A stretch of 10,849 nt of DNA from Xanthobacteraceae bacterium. GTDB lineage: Bacteria > Pseudomonadota > Alphaproteobacteria > Rhizobiales > Xanthobacteraceae. A model generated the notes under the pieces. It saw only the letters and a program-made list of their open reading frames with translations, searched no databases and was not told where the DNA came from. Below, piece by piece: positions 5,958 to 10,849 of the stretch (within the stretch, counting starts at the first letter, position 1; each line of letters begins with the position of its first letter). The DNA lies in NCBI GenBank assembly GCA_030043285.1, contig JASHXZ010000465.1, forward strand, positions 1 to 10,849, written 5' to 3'. Both the position numbers and the translations under genes were made by a program.

Positions 5958-7391
5958 ATGACGAGCGATCGACCTGCGGTCGAGCGGCTGCGCGACTATT
6001 TGCAGTCGCTATCGCCGCAGGCGCGGGCGTTGCTGACTGCGGAGCTCGAACGCGCGGTGCTGCGCGGCGAGGACGATCCCGGCAACGATCTGGTGTTACA
6101 GGAATTGCGGCGCACCATGCGCGCGGCGGCTCAGCCGATACCGCGCGTCCTGTATGGCGCGCGGCGTTTCTTCATGCCGCTCGAGCCGTTCCTGTTCGAA
6201 GGCCCTGCCGATCACAAGCGGCTCGGGCGATTGGCGCGCGCATCGCTTGATCCCATCTGGCAGTGGATCGGCCGCGATTTGATGCCGGCCGAAGCCAGAG
6301 CACTGACCGAAGACATCGAACAAGCCTTCCTCGTCGAAGATCCCGTCAGGGCGGACAAGCTCGCGCGCGCGCTGCACGACCGCGCAGTCGAGCGCCTCGG
6401 AGAGGTGATCGGTACGCTCGAGACCAAGGACAAGGCGCGGCGACGCTTCGCCATGCAAGTCGGCACCCCACGCGCCGCCGATGACGTCACGATATTGATG
6501 CGCATCCTCGCCATCCGCGATCGGCTCGCTGAATTGGCGCGGCGTCTGCCCGACCACATCCGCGCTTTCGAGCACGAGTACATCGATCAGGTGAAAGGGC
6601 AGATCGACAGCGCGAGAAAAGCGCTGCAGATGCAGTCAGCCCAGGCCGCCCATGTGTGCCTGTTTGGACTGATCATAGTGTCGAACCGCTTGGCGGCGCC
6701 CTGGCAGCTCATCCGTATCGCCAGGCGGGCTGCTGAGAACGAGGATGCGGCCCGCATCGCCGGTACGCCCTATGCAGTCGCTGTCGACATCGTCCTGAGT
6801 GACCTTGAGTACATGGTGGCAGAGTTGCGCTCCGAGCTGAAAGTCGGCCGGCCGGTCGCTTCACTGCTCAAGACCATGCACGATACGGCACGTGGGCTGC
6901 GCACGGAAATGAAGCTGTCGGCTGAGTCGCCTTGGGCCCGACAGCTCGCGGCCATTCGCGCCGCCGTATCGAATATCCTGGGCGCGGAGCTGGAGACGAC
7001 GACCGGCCGCGTGCGGCGCTTACTGCGGCCGCGTCCGGCCAACGAAATCGTGCCCGGGTCGCTGCTCGATGCCATCGACGTGCAAGACGCCGAAGCGCGG
7101 GTCGAGCTGGTCGGCGCCTGCCGCCATTATGCCGGCGAACTTGCGGTCAGCGAGGTCACGTTGCGGACTTGTTCGGAGCTTACCCAATACCTGGAGACCG
7201 GCACCAAGATTCTGCTCGATGCCTTGCGCCAGGCTGAAGATGCGGAGCGCCCGTTCCGTCATTCACAGCTCGATGCTGCGGTTCGGTTTTGCCGCACCAT
7301 ATTCGGGCCGGACTATGCCGGCGTGCTGGCCAAGGCGGTCGATGCGGCGGTGCAGGGTCATCCGGCCGAGCGCAGATCGCTGCGCGCGTGA
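5958..7391 (+). CDS. Uncharacterised large alpha-helical protein
   Basis: About 478 residues from the ATG at 5958. The frame is open to a TTG at 5931, but that start has no usable ribosome site and adds only LGPAKAGAP-like sequence; AAGG lies 11 bases before 5958, a suboptimal spacing. I see no signal peptide and no convincing membrane segment; one hydrophobic patch (CLFGLIIVSN, about 234-243) is probably buried in the fold. The composition is Leu/Ala/Arg/Glu-rich and almost wholly helical. Recognisable blocks are RRFFMPLEPFLFEG (69-82), GRLARASLDPIWQWI (90-104), APWQLIRIARRAA (247-259) and TPYAVAVDIVLSDLE (270-284). From memory these blocks recur in a group of uncharacterised proteins common in Bradyrhizobium and relatives. 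No catalytic motif is visible. It follows the collagen-like gene on the same strand after 115 bases and precedes ccmI by 200 bases, so it is probably its own transcription unit. Gene reality is strong; function unknown. Confidence 0.85.
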   Translation: MTSDRPAVERLRDYLQSLSPQARALLTAELERAVLRGEDDPGNDLVLQELRRTMRAAAQPIPRVLYGARRFFMPLEPFLFEGPADHKRLGRLARASLDPIWQWIGRDLMPAEARALTEDIEQAFLVEDPVRADKLARALHDRAVERLGEVIGTLETKDKARRRFAMQVGTPRAADDVTILMRILAIRDRLAELARRLPDHIRAFEHEYIDQVKGQIDSARKALQMQSAQAAHVCLFGLIIVSNRLAAPWQLIRIARRAAENEDAARIAGTPYAVAVDIVLSDLEYMVAELRSELKVGRPVASLLKTMHDTARGLRTEMKLSAESPWARQLAAIRAAVSNILGAELETTTGRVRRLLRPRPANEIVPGSLLDAIDVQDAEARVELVGACRHYAGELAVSEVTLRTCSELTQYLETGTKILLDALRQAEDAERPFRHSQLDAAVRFCRTIFGPDYAGVLAKAVDAAVQGHPAERRSLRA

Positions 7392-7426
7392 CGATCCGGG
7401 CGCCAGAGCCGGGTCAGGACCGGAAA

Positions 7427-7445
7427 TGCGCATCTAAGGTGCGCA
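7427..7445. repeat. Inverted repeat TGCGCA-N7-TGCGCA
   Basis: Two TGCGCA hexamers (7427-7432, 7440-7445), each self-complementary, can pair across a seven-base loop. They lie 36-54 bases after the stop of the helical protein gene. With no T-run following, this is a weak terminator candidate; a protein-binding site is equally possible. Confidence 0.35.
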
Positions 7446-7550
7446 ATTGCCGCGCCGGCGTTCCCATTGCGGCCGCATTCGCGCCGTGATGTAACCACGC
7501 GTCGCGGAAGCGGGTCGACAAATGGCTGCATTGCGGTTGTGGCAATTGCC
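7443..7550. promoter_or_regulatory. Repeated GCAATTGCC sites in the ccmI upstream region
   Basis: GCAATTGCC occurs at 7443-7451 and 7542-7550; the second sits in a perfect 10-base palindrome, GGCAATTGCC (7541-7550), about 42 bases before ccmI. CATTGCGG also occurs twice (7465-7472, 7529-7536). The 200-base gap before ccmI is the likely place for the ccm promoter, but I could not pick a reliable -35/-10 pair. The sites may be operators or chance AT-containing words. Confidence 0.3.
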
Positions 7551-7591
7551 CAGCCCGCATTGCTGCGGCAAAGAGTAAATGAACCGGCGAC

Positions 7592-8713
7592 ATGGCGCTC
7601 TGGATCGTTTTTGCATTGATGACTGCTGCGGCGATTGGCGCCGTCGTCTGGCCGCTGGCGCGCAAGCCGCGCAACCTCGCGGCCGGCAGTGAAGTCGTCG
7701 TCTATAAAGATCAGTTGCAGGAGATCGAGCGAGACCGCGCTGCCGGCCTGATCGGCGAAGCCGAAGCGGAGGCGGCGCGCCTTGAAGTATCGCGTCGGCT
7801 CTTGGCAGCGGCGGATACGGAAGTGGCGGAGACGTCGGCACCCGCTCCGCAGCGAGTGCGCTGGCATCGCCACGCGGCAGCGTTGGGCATCCTCGTCGTT
7901 CTCGCGGTCCTGCCGGTCGGCCTTTATCTGAAGCTTGGCTCGCCGAATATTCCGGGTCAGCCGGCTTATGCACGCGCAAACCCGTCGCCCGGCAATGCGT
8001 CGATTGCCGCTTTGATCGGTCAGGTCGAGGAGCGGCTGGCGCAAAATCCCAATGATGGCGCCGGCTGGGAAGTGATCGCTCCGGTCTATATGCGGCTCGG
8101 CCGCTTCGATGATGCGGTCATGGCGTGGCGCAAGGCGCTGGCGCTCAATGGCGAGAGCGCTGCGCGCGATGCCGATCTCGGCGAGGCTTTGGTTGCCGCG
8201 GCGAACGGCGTGGTGACGGGCGAGGCCAAGCACAGCTTTCAGAATGCCGTGACGCGCGATTCGCAAAATGCCAAGGCCCGCTACTTTCTCGGCCTGGCCG
8301 ACGAGCAGGACGGCAATCGCGATGCGGCGGCAGGCAAGTGGCGCGCCATGCTGAAGGACGCTCCGGCCGATGCGCCCTGGCTGCCTCTGGTGCGCACCTC
8401 GCTGGCGCGCGTCACCGGCCAGCCGGCTGCCGGCGCCGGCCCAACGGCCGACCAGATGGCTGCCGTGCAGAACATGCCCGAAGCGCAGCGCACCGCGATG
8501 ATCCGCGGCATGGTCGAAAAATTGGCCGATCGTCTGCATACCGATGGCAGCGACGTCGAAGGCTGGCTGCGCCTGGTGCGTGCTTATGTGGTCCTCGGCG
8601 ACAGCGACAAGGCGAAAGCGGCCGTCGTCGATGCCAAGCGGGCACTGGCAAGCCATCCCGACGAGATCAAGCGCATAGACGACCTCGTCAAAGGACTCGG
8701 TCTCGAAGGATGA
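7592..8713 (+). CDS. ccmI: Cytochrome c biogenesis protein CcmI (CycH)
   Basis: 373 residues, an inner-membrane protein of the System I cytochrome c maturation pathway that binds the apocytochrome C-terminus and delivers it to the CcmF/CcmH heme ligation complex. The N-terminal membrane helix (about 3-23, [21 protein letters not shown]) is followed by a cytoplasmic charged helix that could form a coiled coil (about 36-72, [19 protein letters not shown], the classic CcmI motif). A second membrane helix (about 95-115) and a periplasmic TPR-rich domain (about 135-255) come next. A C-terminal domain (about 290-373, [19 protein letters not shown]) completes the rhizobial CycH-type long form. Identity rests on this architecture and on ccmE and ccmF directly downstream. 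The ATG at 7592 has only a weak ribosome site but places the first helix correctly. There is a 25-base gap to ccmE. Confidence 0.93.
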   Translation: MALWIVFALMTAAAIGAVVWPLARKPRNLAAGSEVVVYKDQLQEIERDRAAGLIGEAEAEAARLEVSRRLLAAADTEVAETSAPAPQRVRWHRHAAALGILVVLAVLPVGLYLKLGSPNIPGQPAYARANPSPGNASIAALIGQVEERLAQNPNDGAGWEVIAPVYMRLGRFDDAVMAWRKALALNGESAARDADLGEALVAAANGVVTGEAKHSFQNAVTRDSQNAKARYFLGLADEQDGNRDAAAGKWRAMLKDAPADAPWLPLVRTSLARVTGQPAAGAGPTADQMAAVQNMPEAQRTAMIRGMVEKLADRLHTDGSDVEGWLRLVRAYVVLGDSDKAKAAVVDAKRALASHPDEIKRIDDLVKGLGLEG

Positions 8714-8725
8714 ACGGCATGGCGT

Positions 8726-8730
8726 GGAGG
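8726..8730 (+). promoter_or_regulatory. Ribosome binding site deciding the ccmE start
   Basis: GGAGG lies eight bases before the ATG at 8739. An in-frame GTG at 8724 overlaps the site itself and would add five residues; the position of the site favours 8739. Confidence 0.65.
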
Positions 8731-8738
8731 TCGCGACG

Positions 8739-9215
8739 ATGACGCGCAAGCAGCGGCGCCTGGTTCTGATCGGCGGCTCGCTCGGCGTGCTGGCGGTCGC
8801 GGTTGCGCTGATGCTCAGCGCGTTTCGCGACTCGATCGTGTTCTTCAATTCGCCGAGCGACGTGATGGAGCGGCATGTCGGGCCGGGAACGCGCATCCGG
8901 CTCGGCGGCTTGGTGAAAGACGGCAGCCTGGTCCGCAGCGACGGGCTGCGAGTCCGCTTCGAGGTCACTGACGGCAAGACCGAGATTCCGGTAGCCTACA
9001 AGGGCGTGTTGCCCGACCTGTTCAAGGAAGGGCAGGGCGTCGTCGCAGAAGGCGCTCTCGACGGAAGCGGCGTGTTCGACGCCGACACGATCCTCGCCAA
9101 GCACGACGAGACCTATATGCCCAAAGAGGTCGCCGACGCCTTGAAAAAGTCGGGGCACTGGAAGGATGACTATGCGACAAGGGCGGCGCTGCCGGTGAGC
9201 GGAGCGAGCAAATGA
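8739..9215 (+). CDS. ccmE: Heme chaperone CcmE (CycJ)
   Basis: 158 residues, normal for the family. MTRKQRRL is a basic cytoplasmic start, followed by one membrane anchor (about 8-28) and a periplasmic OB-fold beta-barrel (about 45-125). The heme-binding segment [10 protein letters not shown] holds His122, which forms the covalent bond to the heme vinyl group, and Tyr126, the axial ligand; both are intact. The residue between Glu and Tyr is Thr where Asn or Lys is more common, which should be tolerated. CcmE receives heme from CcmC/D and hands it to CcmF. Its TGA overlaps the ATG of ccmF (ATGA at 9212-9215), so translation of the two is probably coupled. The C-terminal tail after residue 130 is hydrophilic and variable, as usual. 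Confidence 0.96.
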   Translation: MTRKQRRLVLIGGSLGVLAVAVALMLSAFRDSIVFFNSPSDVMERHVGPGTRIRLGGLVKDGSLVRSDGLRVRFEVTDGKTEIPVAYKGVLPDLFKEGQGVVAEGALDGSGVFDADTILAKHDETYMPKEVADALKKSGHWKDDYATRAALPVSGASK

Positions 9216-10849
9216 TTCCCGAACTCGGCCATTACGCCCTGATACTCGCGCTCGGCATTGCGCTCATTCAAAGCAGCATGCCGATCATCGGGGCGCGTAC
9301 CAGAGATCCGCTGCTCATGAGCATGGCGACGCCGGCCGCGCTCGCGCATTTCGCTTTCATCGCGATTGCGTTTCTCGCGCTCGCCGAGTGTTACGTCGCT
9401 TCGGATTTCTCGGTGCTCAATGTGTTCGAGAATTCGAACTCGCAAATGCCGCTGATCTATCGGCTCACCAGCGTCTGGGGCAATCACGAAGGCTCGATGA
9501 TGCTGTGGGTGTCGATCCTCGCTTTGTTCGGTGCCCTGGTCGCACTGTTCGGCAACAATCTGCCGGCGACGCTGAAGGCCAATGCGCTCGGCGTCCAGGC
9601 CTGGATCGCCGCGGCGTTCGAACTCTTCATCCTCACCACGTCGAATCCATTTCTGCGCATCGCCCAGGCGCCGTTCGAAGGCCGCGACCTCAACCCGATC
9701 CTGCAGGACCCGGGCCTCGCCTTTCATCCGCCGCTCCTCTATCTCGGCTATGTCGGCTTCTCGATCACCTTCTCGTTCGCCATTGCGGCCCTGCTGGAAG
9801 GCCGTATCGATGCGGCGTGGGCGCGCTGGGTGCGGCCTTGGGTGCTCGGCGCCTGGATGTGCCTCACGCTCGGCATCGCCGGCGGTTCGTACTGGGCCTA
9901 TTACGAACTCGGCTGGGGCGGCTTCTGGTTCTGGGATCCGGTCGAGAACGCCTCGCTGATGCCTTGGCTCGCCGGCACCGCGCTTTTGCATTCGGCGCTG
10001 GTGATGGAAAAGCGTGAGGCGCTCAAAGTCTGGACCATCCTGCTCGCCATTCTGGCGTTCTCGCTGTCGCTGATCGGCACCTTCCTGGTCCGCTCCGGCG
10101 TGCTGACTTCGGTTCACGCTTTCGCGGTCGATCCGCGGCGCGGCGTCTTCATTCTGGCCATACTGATAATCTTCATCGGCGGAGCGCTTGCGCTTTATGC
10201 CTGGCGCGCGCCGCTTCTCAAACAGGGCGGACTGTTCGCACCAATCTCGCGCGAGGGGGCGCTCGTTTTCAATAATCTGTTTCTGGTCTGCGCTTGCGCC
10301 ACCGTGGTCGTCGGCACGCTTTACCCGCTGGCCCTGGAAGCACTCACGGGCGACAAAATTTCAGTCGGACCGCCGTTCTTCAACGCGACCTTCGGCCCGC
10401 TGTTCATTCCGCTGATGATCGCCATGCCGTTCGGCCCGCTGATGGGCTGGAAACGCGGCGATCTGTTAGGCGCCGCGCAGCGCTTGCTCGCCGCTGCGCT
10501 GCTTGCGGCCGTGGCGGTCGCGGTTTCGTTTGCGATCACTCAGGGCGGCCCGGTGCTGGCTCCGTTCGGCATCGGCGTCGCGGTGTTCGTCATGATGGGT
10601 GCGGTGACTGATATCGTCGAGCGCACCATGGTGCTGCGGCTGCCGCCCAGCGTCACGCTGCGCCGCGCCTGGGGTTTGCCGCGCTCGGCGTGGGGCACTG
10701 CCTTTGCGCATTTTGGCATCGGTGTCACGCTGTTCGGCATCGTCGCTGTAACCGCCTGGGGCAGCGAGCGGCTCGCCGAGGTCAAGTCAAGACAAAGCGT
10801 GGAGATCGCGGGATATCAGGTCACGTTCGACGGCGTGTTCAACCGCGCC
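9212..10849 (+). CDS. ccmF: Cytochrome c heme lyase subunit CcmF (CycK), 3' end outside window
   Basis: 546 codons are open to the window edge; typical CcmF is about 650 residues, so roughly 100 are missing. It is a polytopic inner-membrane protein with many Ala/Leu/Phe-rich helices. The heme-handling WWD domain ([18 protein letters not shown], about 235-252) and the conserved histidines His172 (FHPP), His260, His302 and His500 are present; their spacing agrees with E. coli His173, 261, 303 and 491. With CcmH it ligates heme to CXXCH motifs of apocytochromes in the periplasm, taking heme from CcmE. The ATG at 9212 overlaps the ccmE stop by four bases and has GGAG (9201-9204) seven bases upstream, inside ccmE. 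No frameshift is seen. The next gene is expected to be ccmH/cycL, but that is outside the window. Confidence 0.96.
   Translation, partial: MIPELGHYALILALGIALIQSSMPIIGARTRDPLLMSMATPAALAHFAFIAIAFLALAECYVASDFSVLNVFENSNSQMPLIYRLTSVWGNHEGSMMLWVSILALFGALVALFGNNLPATLKANALGVQAWIAAAFELFILTTSNPFLRIAQAPFEGRDLNPILQDPGLAFHPPLLYLGYVGFSITFSFAIAALLEGRIDAAWARWVRPWVLGAWMCLTLGIAGGSYWAYYELGWGGFWFWDPVENASLMPWLAGTALLHSALVMEKREALKVWTILLAILAFSLSLIGTFLVRSGVLTSVHAFAVDPRRGVFILAILIIFIGGALALYAWRAPLLKQGGLFAPISREGALVFNNLFLVCACATVVVGTLYPLALEALTGDKISVGPPFFNATFGPLFIPLMIAMPFGPLMGWKRGDLLGAAQRLLAAALLAAVAVAVSFAITQGGPVLAPFGIGVAVFVMMGAVTDIVERTMVLRLPPSVTLRRAWGLPRSAWGTAFAHFGIGVTLFGIVAVTAWGSERLAEVKSRQSVEIAGYQVTFDGVFNRA

Noticed and set aside
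7358..8977. Minus-strand open frame of 539 codons over ccmI and ccmE
   Set aside because: Antisense of two well-identified ccm genes; Arg/His-rich with no family motifs.
9170..10117. Minus-strand open frame of 315 codons over ccmF
   Set aside because: Extremely Arg/Glu/Gln-rich antisense of a hydrophobic membrane protein, as expected for a shadow frame.

Overview
The window is GC-rich and almost fully coding. Its content points to an alphaproteobacterium of the Hyphomicrobiales (Bradyrhizobiaceae/Xanthobacteraceae-like). The indications are a System I cytochrome c maturation cluster in the order ccmI-ccmE-ccmF (cycHJK in rhizobia), tandem Bug/TctC periplasmic binding proteins, and a large helical protein resembling uncharacterised Bradyrhizobium proteins. 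No tRNA, rRNA, CRISPR array, insertion sequence or integrase is visible.

Layout. (1) Positions 2-619, plus strand: the C-terminal ATPase half of a sensor histidine kinase whose start lies outside the window. (2) Positions 544-5175, minus strand: a compact four-gene unit. In transcription order it holds two different TctC/Bug solute-binding proteins, a stand-alone MetE-C-like zinc methyltransferase and a homoserine-dehydrogenase-like oxidoreductase with a C-terminal SAF domain. Its last gene runs tail-to-tail 76 bases into the kinase gene. A candidate promoter with a palindrome between -35 and -10 lies in front of the unit. (3) Positions 5447-5842, plus strand: a small secreted, probably lipid-anchored collagen-like protein with 14 Gly-X-Y triplets and a six-cysteine tail, preceded by a tandem 15-base repeat. 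(4) Positions 5958-7391, plus strand: a roughly 478-residue, mostly helical protein of unknown function. (5) Positions 7592-10849, plus strand: ccmI, ccmE and ccmF. ccmE and ccmF overlap by 4 bases, and ccmF runs off the window end.

How the genes work together. The ccm genes form one assembly line: CcmE carries heme covalently in the periplasm, CcmF takes the heme and attaches it to apocytochrome c, and CcmI holds the apocytochrome. The minus-strand unit looks catabolic: two periplasmic binders capture small organic acids or related compounds, and the two cytoplasmic enzymes would process the product. No membrane TctA/TctB subunits are present, so the binders must work with transporter subunits encoded elsewhere or serve as sensors. 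The substrate cannot be read from the sequence. The most unusual items are this operon, the collagen-like Cys-rich protein with its repeat-bearing leader, and the uncharacterised helical protein.
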